From: Phaeosaccion multiseriatum
Lineage: Eukaryota; Ochrophyta, other classes
DNA: 64,000 nt
Direction: 5' to 3'
Assembly (NCBI GenBank): GCA_965112735.1
Contig: OZ218953.1
Location: forward strand, 186,001-250,000
This document shows positions 43,828 to 54,552 of the stretch, piece after piece. A program made the translations under genes and the position numbers. How positions within the stretch are numbered: position 1 is the stretch's first letter; each line of letters starts with the position of its first letter. The notes below the pieces were generated by a model, which ran no database searches, was not told the DNA's origin, and worked only from the letters and a program-made list of their open reading frames with translations.

Positions 43828-44946
43828 CCTGCCCCCTCACGCACCTTTGTGAGCGGGTCGTGCTCCAGCTTGGTCAAGTAGCGCTGCAGCTCGGTGTATC
43901 GGTACGGAAAGCAGTGCGCAAAATAGACTGTGTCTTGCGGCACCTCGGCGTCATAGCAAAACGTCAGCGTATAAAAGGGCTTCGACTGTGTGCCCACTTG
44001 GTTCTTGAAGTACGCAATCTCGGCGCCTGCGCGGTGCCACCCGACACCATTCTCGGCCATGGCCTCGCTGTACACGAGCGGCTGCACCAGACCAGGAGAG
44101 GTTGCGCGTCAGATGCGAAGTGACAGCCTGCAGTGAAAGCAAAGACCACCCACCTGCATGCCGCAGCTGTACACACTCTCGTTCTTCAGCATGTTTTGGA
44201 TGTTGAACTTATACCTCCTCCCCGCCTCAAAGCCGCACACCCGAAAGTAGAACCACTGCGTGTGGCGGTCCGTGTTGATGTCCAGCGCCAGCCTCAGGTT
44301 ATACTCCCATGTAGACACCTGAGTCCAGGGGATTGGTTGTGAGATAATCGCTGGGCCAGCTTTATCCCCCCTGCGACTTCGACGACGCCGCTTGCCTTGT
44401 GTGCGCTCCGCAAATTTCCAGACTCAAAGCGGGACTCAAATAGACAGGTGCTGTCGTCCGGGCTTTTGGGCGCGTACCACTGAGGGAAATCCGCCGAGGC
44501 AACCGGGCCCTTGACCCCAACCCAGTCCCCCACGCGGTCCGGATGGGGGTGCAAAGAATCAAATACCAGCTCGTCGCTGGCCTGGGAGCCCGCGCGAGAC
44601 GCGTCCAGATGCACCTCACGGCTAACCAGCTGGGCCCCAGAGCGAGAGCGACAGGGAGCGACAGAGCAGCAGTGTGTTCAGGGAGGAGAAGAGGCAGGCC
44701 ACTAGATTCAGGGAGGAGAAGAGGCAGGCCACTAGAAAGAGGGACCTATTACCTGCTCGGAAGGAGGCGCGATGGTGGGCTCGGGCGACGGGGGCACATC
44801 AATGTGCTCGGGCGAAGGCCATATAAACGCCCGGTCCGTGCCCCTTTGAGGTAAAACAGGGTTTGGGTTAAACTCGTGTGGACGTCAGCTTGGTTTGCAA
44901 AGAGCACTCACCAATGAGGAACGTCGTCTCCTTGCTCGCCCTGCAT
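42307..44946 (-). CDS. Cytosolic carboxypeptidase (CCP/AGBL, M14 family)
   Basis: Eight exons give 670 residues. CCPs shorten polyglutamate side chains or C-terminal glutamates of tubulin. The N-terminal beta-sandwich shows FESRFESGNLR, VSTWEYNLRLALDINTD and HTQWFYFRV. The peptidase domain has SSRVHPGETNSSW with the zinc His/Glu pair, [40 protein letters not shown] with the third zinc ligand, and YTMEASFMGC with the catalytic Glu. The C-terminal 150 residues are acidic, then Gln-rich, then basic and unlike the family. Exon 3 ends AAG/GCAAGC and continues at 44318, a GC-AG intron needed to keep the conserved frame. Exon 1 (44946-44912) is only 35 bases. The start lies 150 bases from PEX12. Confidence 0.93.
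43797..43829 (+). repeat. (GA)n microsatellite in CCP intron
   Basis: About 13 GA units within the intron after the exon ending at 43845. A similar but shorter GA run lies in the isopropylmalate dehydrogenase intron (22527-22545). Confidence 0.85.
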
Positions 44947-45096
44947 GTCCTACATCACTTTCTTTCATTGAAAACCTCATATCAACTGCCAACAGAGTAA
45001 GTCAGCAAAGCAATAAGTCAGTGGGAGGATTCATCAAATCCGACATCTCATATACTCCTACATCTCATCCCCTGCCCTCCCCGCGTGTGTCCTCTT

Positions 45097-46110
45097 ATGA
45101 TGGAGTTGCTCGTGTCTTCCGCGCTGGGCCCTCGGTCTTCGTTGCCGTCGTTCTTTGAACTGTTCATGACGCAGCAGATCCAGCTGAGCCTGAAGCCTGC
45201 GGCGGCTCACGCAGCCTCAGTCCTGGCGAGGCCGGCCCTGTCCGAGTGGTTCGATGAGATTTTCGCGCTTGTGTCCTTTTTCGTGGAGCGGAGTTGCTTG
45301 GCGAGCAACGGCTGCCTCCTGGCTGAAAGCTTTTACGGCTTGCAGAGGGCCAAGCTGGCGCGGAGCGGCTGCAGCTACGAGGCCGCAGAGGCGGAGATGG
45401 AGTGTGTGGGGAAGGGACACGAGCGGTGGGCGCTCCTCGCGGCGGTGCTCCTTCCGTACCTTAAGTCAAAGGCCGACAAGCTGAACGATAGGCTCCTGCG
45501 CCGCGGCCGCGCGTCTGAAGAAGCAGAAGACCAACAACATCGTCGGAGGGTGCAGCGTGTGTTTGTGATGCTGTACCCCATTCTGCATGCCTCGTATGAG
45601 GCGTCTTTTCTGCTGTATCAGTGCATGTACCTGCTCCGGCTGTCGCCCTTCTTCTCACCAGTGCTGCATGCCCTGGGGCAGGTCGTCAGACGGAGCAGCA
45701 GCATGGTATCGAGCAGCAGCAGGAGCGGAGGCGGCGGCGGGGGGGGGGGTATGGGAGAGGGGGGGCTTCGAGACAAGGCAAAGCGATACGGACAGGCTGG
45801 ACTGGTTTCCGCTATTGTTTTATTCAAGGTCATGGAGTGGTGGACAACGGCAGACGCCGTGCAGGGCACTTTGCGTCGATCGAGGAGCACACCCGTGCCC
45901 GCTCCCGCTGCCGGTGAGACGGCGCCGTACCGTGCCGACCTTTGTCCCCTCTGCGTGCAGCCCCGCACAAATGCGACACTCTGCAAGGTCTCTGGCCACG
46001 TCTTTTGCTACAGGTGCATCAACGCGCACCTCCACAAGCATGGTAGGTGCCCCGTGACGGGGACGAGGAGCGGCAGACAAGACCTCCTCAAGCTCTTTGA
46101 CGAGGGGTAG
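45097..46110 (+). CDS. PEX12: Peroxin-12, peroxisomal RING ubiquitin ligase subunit
   Basis: An intronless frame of 337 codons. PEX12 forms a membrane ubiquitin-ligase complex with PEX2 and PEX10 that recycles the import receptor PEX5. The start shows PSFFELFMTQQIQLSLKPA, typical of the family, followed by a hydrophobic multi-helix region (LLAAVLLPYLKSK, YPILHASYEASFLLYQCMYL) and a Gly/Ser linker made by GGC/AGC repeats. It ends with a degenerate RING: CPLC, NATLCKVSGHVFCYRCI, GRCPVTG. That single-zinc pattern is diagnostic of PEX12 rather than PEX2 or PEX10. Two ATGs in tandem (45097, 45100) could start it. Confidence 0.94.
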   Translation: MMELLVSSALGPRSSLPSFFELFMTQQIQLSLKPAAAHAASVLARPALSEWFDEIFALVSFFVERSCLASNGCLLAESFYGLQRAKLARSGCSYEAAEAEMECVGKGHERWALLAAVLLPYLKSKADKLNDRLLRRGRASEEAEDQQHRRRVQRVFVMLYPILHASYEASFLLYQCMYLLRLSPFFSPVLHALGQVVRRSSSMVSSSSRSGGGGGGGGMGEGGLRDKAKRYGQAGLVSAIVLFKVMEWWTTADAVQGTLRRSRSTPVPAPAAGETAPYRADLCPLCVQPRTNATLCKVSGHVFCYRCINAHLHKHGRCPVTGTRSGRQDLLKLFDEG

Positions 46111-46492
46111 GCCGTTCGTGGGTTGGCCTTTCGTGTATGTAAATATAAACACTCTACTTCCGAGGGTGTATTTCGAGGTCGCCTATGCTGCGTCTTGCTT
46201 GGGGGGGGCGCGGGCGTTGACTCAGTGACACTCAGTCAGTCCCAGTGAAAGACGTGGCCGAGCGTGAAGCCTAGAAGGGGTGACGCTTCAGTCGGGCCCA
46301 GTGTCAATCAAGTCCAACTCCAGGGGGGGCTGCTGCGGATCTCTCCCCTCGCGCTGCCCCCCTACGCTTGTTGATGCCCCTCGTTTTTCTCAATTGAGGC
46401 CTCTTCGGCAGCAAATACACGGAGCACAAGGCCAGGGGCACGCGTTGATCGCTCTCGAGCAAGCAAGCGAGAGTAGGCCTTCTGTAAGCACA

Positions 46493-46524
<32 letters not shown>

Positions 46525-46590
46525 CAGCGGGACAATGAGCTCTCCTTAGCACTTCCCCCCCCACACGCGATGCCGACCCCCTTGTCGGAT
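46111..46590. other. Intergenic between convergent PEX12 and TMED genes, no gene seen
   Basis: 480 bases with a CAG/AGC triplet run (about 46493-46530) and a G-run near 46201. It presumably holds both 3' untranslated regions. Confidence 0.5.
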
Positions 46591-47455
46591 TCACAAGAGC
46601 TTCTTGGACTTGAAAAAGCGTTTGAGGCACGTAATTTGCCACACACAAACTCCCACCAAGACGACGACAGAAAAGTAGCCGAACAGCGACACTCTGTTTG
46701 TAACGCTCTGGCTGGCGCTTAGCAGCCCCGCCTCCCTCGCTCTCGACCCCTCCAAGTTGAGGCTGATGACGCGAGTCGCTTCTGTGGCCCTCTGGAAGAG
46801 GCGCTCGACAGGCGTGTTCTGTGTCTCCGCTGGCTGCTGCTGCTGCTCCTGCTGCCCTCTTCCGCTCGACACCAAGAGCTCCGCCAAGTCTAACGTGTGC
46901 TGGCCTGGACGACGATGATTTCTCCTGCCAGCACTCTCCAGGCAAATCTCCCATAAGCCCGACTCGGTCGCCACGAAGGGCATCGGCCGCAGGATTGTGT
47001 CATACGCTAATGTCGTCTCCCTGGCCTCCTCCCCCTTTGGTGTTGTCAGCGATAGGTGCAGAGGGGAACGGCCACCGATGATATCTTCATCACTGCGTGG
47101 GATAGCTCGAGCAGAGATGCTCGCGGGGATGCCTGAGGACAGAGAAACCAGAGCAGAGCAGAGGAGAGAGGTTAGGAGGAAGGGTGCAAGCCCCTTTTTT
47201 GGGGGGAATGCTACAACGACTTTATACCTTACCTTTGTACAGAATCTCCGTGACACACCTGGGAGAGAGGGGGGGGGGGGGGGAAGGGCGAGGACCTCAT
47301 AGGTTAGAGTCACAAATTGTGGAGGGGGAGGGAGGGAGGGAAGGGAGAGAAACAAGCACAACTCACCTAACGGCCCCAGGTCCGACTTTCAATATCAGTC
47401 CACCCCTTTGATCCCCATCTGACCCCAGCTTCCTCTCCTCGCCCTCTTCCCCCAT
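46591..47455 (-). CDS. p24/TMED cargo receptor
   Basis: Exons 47455-47367, 47258-47233 (26 bases) and 47132-46591 join to 218 residues. p24 proteins cycle between ER and Golgi in COPI/COPII vesicles as cargo receptors. The luminal GOLD-type part shows GLILKVGPGAVRCVTEILYKG, with the first conserved Cys, and ICLES. A coiled coil (about residues 150-180) precedes the membrane helix FGYFSVVVLVGVCVWQIT. The cytosolic tail KRFFKSKKLL holds both the FF and KK sorting signals. No signal peptide is visible: the ATG at 47455 follows an in-frame TAA and starts MGEEGEERK. Either a first exon was missed or insertion relies on the C-terminal helix. Confidence 0.85.
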
Positions 47456-47587
47456 TTAGCTTTAAAATTGAGGAGGAGGAGGAGGGGGTGCGGCGGTTCG
47501 CGGTGACGTTACTTTTAGACAAACCAACGATGGCACTTAAAGGGTGTAACATAACAAACTTCTTCCCTCCCTCATTTCACCGAGGCG

Positions 47588-50585
47588 ATGGCTGAGCTGA
47601 GTGTCGCGGCAGATGGGTCGGGCGGTAGGGCTTCGAACGAGACGGGCTTCCGGCCATGGCTGATAGACACGACCCCAACGGGGGAGGAGGTGGCCAAGGC
47701 GCAGGCGCTCTTTGACCTGAGCATGAAACAAGTGGCGGAGGAGCCTAAAAACACCGAGGTACTTGCCAGAGGCATTCTCTCGCGCTCCTTCATCGGTTTG
47801 GTAGTGTTGCTCGTGCTCGTGTCTCGCGTTTGATGCTCAGCCCTTTGCATGCCCACCTGAAAACCAACGCCTCGAACGCCCTCGAATCGACCACACACAC
47901 AACAGGTGGTGCACACGCTAGCCTCCTTCTACATGGCCTCGTGCGGAGGCGCTCGATGGTGTCGACAGAATTTTTGGGGCAATCAGAAGGAGGGTGGAGC
48001 GATTGCGGCCTTGGCGATAGATCTCTTGCGCAAGCCGCAGCAGGACGGTGAGTCGAGTCGAGAGATGCCTGACGGAACAATCCTTCCTGTTTTTTGGGGG
48101 GGATTGGCGCTCATGGGCCCCTCTTTCCCCACACAACAGAGGAGAAAAAGCTTGATGCGCACTTTTGCCTGGCACACTGCGGCCTGGCGAGGATGGGGGA
48201 CGGAGACCGCCGCGAGAAGGTCGCCATTGTGCAGGAAGCGGTGAGCCACATCCAGGCCTGTTTGGCCATTCGGCCGCAGGAGCCCAAGCTTCACCTGTTT
48301 ATGGCCACCATGCTGGCTCGCTGCGGCAGCTCGGAGCAGGCGCAGCAGGAGGCCAAGAAGGCGCTGTCCCTTGCGGAGGAAGAGCACGGCAAGGTCTTGC
48401 CCTCTTCTCTGGCCTACATTCTGTGGATGCTGGGCACGATACTCATCAATAGGTCCTCGGAGGACGTGACTTTCCGCAGACGAGGCCTGGAGATGGTGGA
48501 GAGGTTTGTCAACGAGGCAGATAGTGCACACTGGATGTACCCCACCGCGGCGCACGTGCTGACCACGGGGTTGGTGCAGAGGGAGGCGTACCGGAGCCTG
48601 GTTGGGCCCGAGGATGCCGTCATGGTCTGCCGGCGCCTGCCAGGACTCGCGCAGAAGGTCATGATGACGTACAGGAAGGCTCTCGATGCAGAGGCCATTG
48701 CAATGAAGTGGATGCCAGCCGCGTGCACCAGCAACGACAGGTGGGTTTGGGTCGTGTGTGTCCCTTTGTTCCGTCGGGTTCAGGGTATTCCTCCCCTCTC
48801 ACACTCTCGCACACGCGCGCGCGTACGCACACATATCCCGCAGTAACCTGCGCAAAATGCGGGAAGAGTCACGCAGCCTGGTCAAGACTCTGATGGAGTC
48901 GCCTTTGCTCTCAAGCCTCCCCAAGGCGGCCCTCCGACTTGAGGGCGCGCAGCCTTCCCAGCAGCAGCAGCAGCAGCAGCAAGTGGTAAAGAGGAAGAGG
49001 AGGACAAAGAAGAAGGTGTGTGTGTGCGCGCGCGTGTGTGTGTCCCTACACACAAGCACTTCTCTTACAAGCGCCGGTGTTCCCGCCCCCTCCAGAAATT
49101 TGATCCCACGTGGCAGCTGACGCCAAACAACTTTAAGGGCGTCGCAGACCTCCCTCCCTCCAAACTGCACCGGCGCCCGAGGGAGGCCATCGTGCACGTA
49201 GTGTACCACAAGAGGAAGGGGACGGCCGTGTGGCCCTCTGGGGGTAGGAGCTTCGGCCATGACCCCGAGTATGAAGGAGTGCGCTACTGGCTGTGGGGCA
49301 AGTACAAGTCGTCTGACCTGGAGGGCCAGCTCAGGCCGTGGGACATTGTTGTCCTTCTTCCTGGTGCGTCGAAGGCCAATGGCTCGTCCAGACTTACTCC
49401 GCTCGCTGGATTTGGCCAACTTGCCGCCCCTCTTAAAACCTCAACCAACCAACAAAACCACCCCTCTCAGGCGAGTATCTGCTGGAGCGGCTGGGCTTAC
49501 CGGAGAAGCTGGACTTTCCTATGGAGATTATGGGTGTCAACGGCCCCAAAGAGCAAATTGTCATAACCACTCGGCCAAGCCCCAGTGACTGGGTTCTGCG
49601 GCTGGCGCCCCCGCATGGCAGCGTCACATATCGCCTGTCCAACTTCACCCTGAAGCCCTCTTGCATCACCAGAGAGGGCATCGTCTTGATCCAGCCAGGG
49701 TACACCAAGCACCTCGTGCCCCTCGAGAGCAACTGCTCCGCCGTTGTGGAGATGGACGGTGTGGACATTCATGGCCACGCCGGGTCTGGCTTTGCCGTGC
49801 GGCTCTATTCCGGGGCGCACCTGGAGGCCTCCAACTGCTTGTGGAGGAGTGTCACGGGCTCGGCGCTGGAGGTGCGGGACTTTACCTCTTGCCTCTTGCA
49901 GGACTGTGAAATGACAGAGACGGGGCTGGGGACGGACAAGAAGAAGAGGCAGCCGCCGGGCATGCCCCCCTCGCACAAGGGCCAGTGGCCGGCCGTGTCT
50001 GTGGGCCGCAGCACAAGCGTGTGCATGCGCAACTGCCACATCCATGACAACGAGGGCTTCGCTGTGCAGGTTGGTCCATCCCTCTCTCCCCCCTCTAGCT
50101 GCCTTCGATCTTGTTATGTAGCACGTTGTACTTTATACACCAACCCTCCCACTTTCTTCAAACAGTACCAGCGAGAGGAGGACTTTGCCGTGATGGTGAA
50201 TGAGGACGGCAGCCTCGTGCCGGAGCTCGTGAGCTCCCTCAAGATGGCCAGCGCGAGGACAGGCGCAGACTACGACGAGATGGTCATCAGCGTCAGGGCC
50301 AACGCGCTGAGGTCGAGGGGCCCTGGCGAGATTGACATCGCGGTGGGAGGAGAGGGGTGCTCGTCCAACACGTTGGAGAGAAACGCGTTGGACACAGACC
50401 CCATCGGAGACCTTCCCTCGCCTTTCCACGCCCTCGAGACGCCTTTGGGCAAGCTCCTCGAGGATGAGAGGGAGGAGCTGGAGAGGCAGTCCGATTTGGT
50501 CAGCCAACAGGCGCAGCAGACGCAGGATGAGCAGGAGGCGCAAGAGGACGGGGAGGGCAAGGCAGAGCAGGGCCCGACGCTGTAA
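47588..50585 (+). CDS. TPR-like plus right-handed beta-helix protein, function unknown
   Basis: Seven exons (47588-47758, 47906-48047, 48140-48740, 48844-49015, 49096-49363, 49471-50069, 50166-50585) give 790 residues. The first half (about 20-250) is alpha-helical with TPR-like repeats: LDAHFCLAHCGLARMGD, IQACLAIRPQEPKLHLFMATMLA, and QAQQEAKKALSLAEEEHGK. A basic KRKRRTKKK stretch near residue 300 could be a nuclear signal. From about 380 to 580 it has the ladder pattern of a parallel beta-helix (GIVLIQPG, CSAVVEMDGVDIHGHAG, GAHLEASNCLW, LEVRDFTSCLLQDCEM, TSVCMRNCHIHDNEGFAVQ). The tail is acidic and Gln-rich. Such helices bind or cleave polysaccharide or act as scaffolds (SHCBP1, FBXO11). No catalytic Asp set is evident. 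Introns are GT-AG. Confidence 0.8.
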
Positions 50586-50651
50586 TTCACTAGACTAAAT
50601 GAATTGAGGGAAAATGGACTATGAAGAGGAAGAGAATAGAGTTCAATATCA

Positions 50652-51890
50652 TTACCCCAGTTCATAGGCCTGCTCCAGAGTGGCGACTCGGAGTCCTTGC
50701 CGGGCCAGTTGCGCGAAGATGCCCTTGAGCTTGGCCCTGTCCTCCTCCGTCATGAGCATGCGAATCACCCCAAAGCACGGCACCTTGCTCAGGCCCGACA
50801 GCAGACGCTGCGCCTCCTTGGGCTCTCGCTCGGCCAGCTCCGTGTCGATGGTGCTGTACATGGCGGTGAACACCTCTGCGCTTGTCGCCTCCTTGCACAC
50901 CTTCTTCAAGGTGCTTCCCCGGAACAGCTTGAGATACTCTGCGAGCATTTGCGGGTGCGCTCTCAGGTTGCGAAAGTTACGCTCCAGCTCGTACAGCGTC
51001 TTGGGCGCTTGGGTGGGTGCGGCGGGAGTCACGCTGGGGATGGACACGGCCCGAGGCGCTGGCACGGCTGCTGCTCGTGACGCTTGCTGCTCCTTTTTCT
51101 TGTTCACGCGGGCCACGGCCTGGAGCAGCTCGCGGCGGGCCTGCTGGTTCGCAGGGTCCACGGCAAGCACCGCCTCAAAGCACCCCACCGCCTCCTCGTC
51201 CTTGTCCTCCAAGAGCGACAGGGCCCTTCCCTTGCGAAACAGCGCCTTGACGTTGGTGGGCTCCTCCCTCAGCACCAGCTCCAAGTCCGCCAAACACTCC
51301 TCAGGTCTGCCCAACTTCAAGAGCACCATGGCGCGGTTGTTGCATGCCGATGTCAGGCCGGGCCGCAGCTCTAGGCAAGCCGAGTACGCTGCGAGCGCGC
51401 CCTCCAAGTCCGCGTCGCGCACCAGTGTGTTGCCCCTCTCCTTGTGCGCCTCTGCTCGTTGCTGCACCGCATCCGAGGAGGAAGGCGCGGACGTTGCGAG
51501 CTCACCCCCCGGCCCCTCCTCCTCCTCCTCCTCCTCCTCCTCCTCCTCCTCCTCCTCCTCCTCCTCTTCGCTCATTATGGCTACACGTGTAAAGCCTTTT
51601 AATTCTTGCGGTGGTGCCTCTGGTGTTTCCTCGCTGGCGTTACCCGACAAGCTGCAGCTGCTGCTGCCCTCCGGTGTTTCCTCCTCACTGTCCTTGGCCA
51701 CCGGACTGTCCTCCTCCTCCCTGTCCGGAGCGCAATCGTGCCTCACGAGTGGTGTGTGTGGGTACCAAGGTGTGCCGGAGCCTTGCTCCATTTGCAGCTT
51801 GCTCCGCTCCAGCTCGGACACTTGAGCTGCACAGGTCACCCCCGGCCATGACCCGTTTGCTTTTCCCACCAACGTCACCTCCCACCTCGG

Positions 51891-51927
<37 letters not shown>

Positions 51928-54432
51928 TTACCTTTCTCTTGCCCCTCGCAAAGGGCCTGGGCCTTGAGCAGCTCGGCCTGCGCAGCGTTGTTGCGGGGCT
52001 CACAAGCTACGGCCTTGACGAGGTCCTCCAGCGCCAGGCCTGCCACCGCCTGCCCAGCTTCTGCCCTCCTCAACCGGGCGCAGCCCCTCCTGTACAGCGC
52101 CTTGGCATTGTCAGGCGCCAAGCAGAGGACAATAGTGGCGTCCTGCTCGGCCTTGCGCCAGTCCTGCTTCTTCAAAAACGCCTGGCAGCGATTGTTGGCC
52201 GCCGCTACGTTTCCTGGACTCCGAAGCAGAGCCTTGGTGTAACTGCAAACGGCGTCGTCCCAGCGCCCCTCCTTCATGGCTGCGTTGCCTTCCCCCTTGA
52301 GGGCCTCGCTCGCTTCCTCATCGGCCTCGTCACGTGAGAGTAGCTTCTCAAGCATTCGCTCTGCGGCGTCTGTCTGTCGCAGCTCCACGCCAGTGCTGCT
52401 ATTGCTGCCACGAGGCTCAAGGAGGATTCTCTTGAGATCGGCTATTGCCTCCACGGAACAGCCCAGCATCTGCAGCGCCTCCGCCCGCCGCATCAGCGCC
52501 TCTCCATTGAAGCCTTGCTGCAAAACCTCGGAAGTTGCTTCCACCGCCCCTACCGGCCTTGCCTGCCGCAGGTAGCACTCACCCACAGCATTCTTCAAGC
52601 TGGTCGTGTCTTGCTGCGAGAGCAAGGGCTCCTGCAGGGCAGACGAAAAGGCCGTCAGTGCGCCGGGCACGTCACCCTCTCGGAGACGGCGCTGCCCCTC
52701 CGTCTGGAAGCGCTGCCAGGTGGCCATCTCGACCGCCGTCGGCTCGGGCGCCTCTTCCGTGTCGCTGTCATCATCGCTCTCCTCCTCTACCACAATCCTT
52801 CTAAACGCCGTCGGAGGCGTAGCTGCTGCTGCTGCTTCGCTGGGCGGTGCGATCTCCCGCTCCAGCCTGCGTAACTGCCCACTGGCCACCAATCGCCTCT
52901 GGGTCCCGGCAGGTAGGGCGGGAGCACTCCTCAGAAGCGCCACTGCAGTAGCAGCAGCGCCAGCGTCAGCGCCCACGTTGGCGCCGCGTGCCCTACACGA
53001 GATCTCTTTCATTCCCGTCCGCTCCCCCTCCACCTCCTCCCACTTGGCCCTGGTCTTGGCCAGCAGCCCCTCCACGCTCTTCTGGTTGCCTCCATCTCCC
53101 GGGAGATTGAGCTGCAGCGCGTGCTCAAAGTCCGCCATGGCCTGTCTGTACCTGCCTCTCTTATGCCTCACCATACCCCTCCTCGTCCACGCCTTGACGT
53201 AGGCTGGGTCGAGGTCAATGGCTTGGGAGCAGTCGTCCTCTGCCTGTTCGAGGCGCTCCAGCTTGATGGCAGCCATGGCCCGATTGGCAAACACAACCGC
53301 CGAGGTTGAATCCAGGGCGAGACTCTTGGTGTAAAAGGCCAAGGACTCCTCTGCGTCCCCGGCCTTGTAAGACTCGTTCCCCTTCCTCTTCTCTCTCTCG
53401 GCCAGCACCTGCCTCTCCATGCCCGACAGGTCAGGCAACGCCAGCATTTCTCCCAGTTTCGCCAACTCCTCTTCCCTCCGATGGGCCCTCTTTTGCGCTT
53501 GCTGCCTCCTCTCCTGCTCCCGCTGCTGCATGGAGTTCTGCATGGTATGTACCTGTGCCTCGTCCTCCTGGTCCACCTGTGCGACCGCTCCATCAACGTC
53601 GAACTTGTCCCACGCGCGAAAGTCGTAGCCACTCAGTCGCGAAGGACCTTCGGCGGGTGCTGTCTCTTTCGGGTTATCCACACCCTTACTACCACCTCCA
53701 GCAGCAGCACTAGCAGCACTAGCAGCACTAGCAGCCATGGTTTTGCTGCTGCCATGGCCAGGGGCCGGCCTCTGACCTCTTACCGGTGGCATCGCCCTCT
53801 CCAAGCTGCCACCCTTCGTGGTACTCTTACGGGTGCTGCTGCTGCTACTACTACTGCCGATCGTAGGCACAAGGCCTGCGGGAGAGCAGCCAGAGAGCCC
53901 TGCGTCGACCTCGCAAATGCTGCTCTGCCACTGCTGCAGCTCAGTCTCTGCCTCCGCCACCTCCAGCTGCGTGGGCTCGGCCCTCATCCGCAGCACCTTG
54001 GCCCTCTCCTTGGCCGGTATCAGAGACAGCAGCTTGTCCTCTGCGTGCTTAACGAGGTGCGGGTAGAACCTGAAAAGTGCAGACACCAGAGCAGCTGTCA
54101 GAGTACGAAGTCAAAGAATGAATCTCCCCCCACACACTCCGCCCTCACCCTTCCTTTCCCGACCGCAGCTTGAAGAGAATACTCCTGAGTGTGTCAACAT
54201 CGTCACACTTATCCACGTAGCCGTAGTCGAGGCACTCCACCTCCACATCCTAGGAGCAGGGAACGAAAGGGGAGGGCAGAGGCCAAGGTGGGTGACCAAG
54301 AAGTCCTTGCCGCTGGGAGCAACCCACTGCAAGATGGGTCCATAAGCAGGCCAAAGAAGCATAGCTCCGCCCTGACTGCCCCACCTTTGTGGAGCCCGCA
54401 GATCCAAGCAAGAGGTCCCCGAGTTCAGCCAT
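50652..54432 (-). CDS. SPAG1: SPAG1-like TPR co-chaperone with RPAP3 C-terminal domain
   Basis: Exon 1 (54432-54385), exon 2 (54249-54149) and a 3.4-kb exon 3 (54069-50652) give 1188 residues. SPAG1 is an HSP90/HSP70 co-chaperone of an R2TP-like complex that assembles axonemal dynein arms. The N-terminus (VECLDYGYVDKCDDVDTLR, ILFKLRSG) matches the SPAG1-specific segment. YDFRAWDKFDVDGAV follows near residue 195. Four TPR blocks are seen at about 275-380, 500-600, 635-735 and 910-1005, each with KGNESYKAGD- or KERGNTLVRD-like starts. An 18-plus glutamate run sits before the last block. The end (LYELERNFRNLRAHPQ to the stop) is the RPAP3_C domain. Long single-exon structure and CAG-encoded alanine and glutamine runs are notable. 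Confidence 0.92.
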
Positions 54433-54552
54433 GGCGCAACGCGGGTGGCAACAATATGAGGGGTGAAACGGGCGCAGCCGGCGGATCTCTCACTGACTTA
54501 CTATCATTCAGCAAAGGTGCGAATCAAGGTGCTCCGCCACTCTCCCTCTTTG

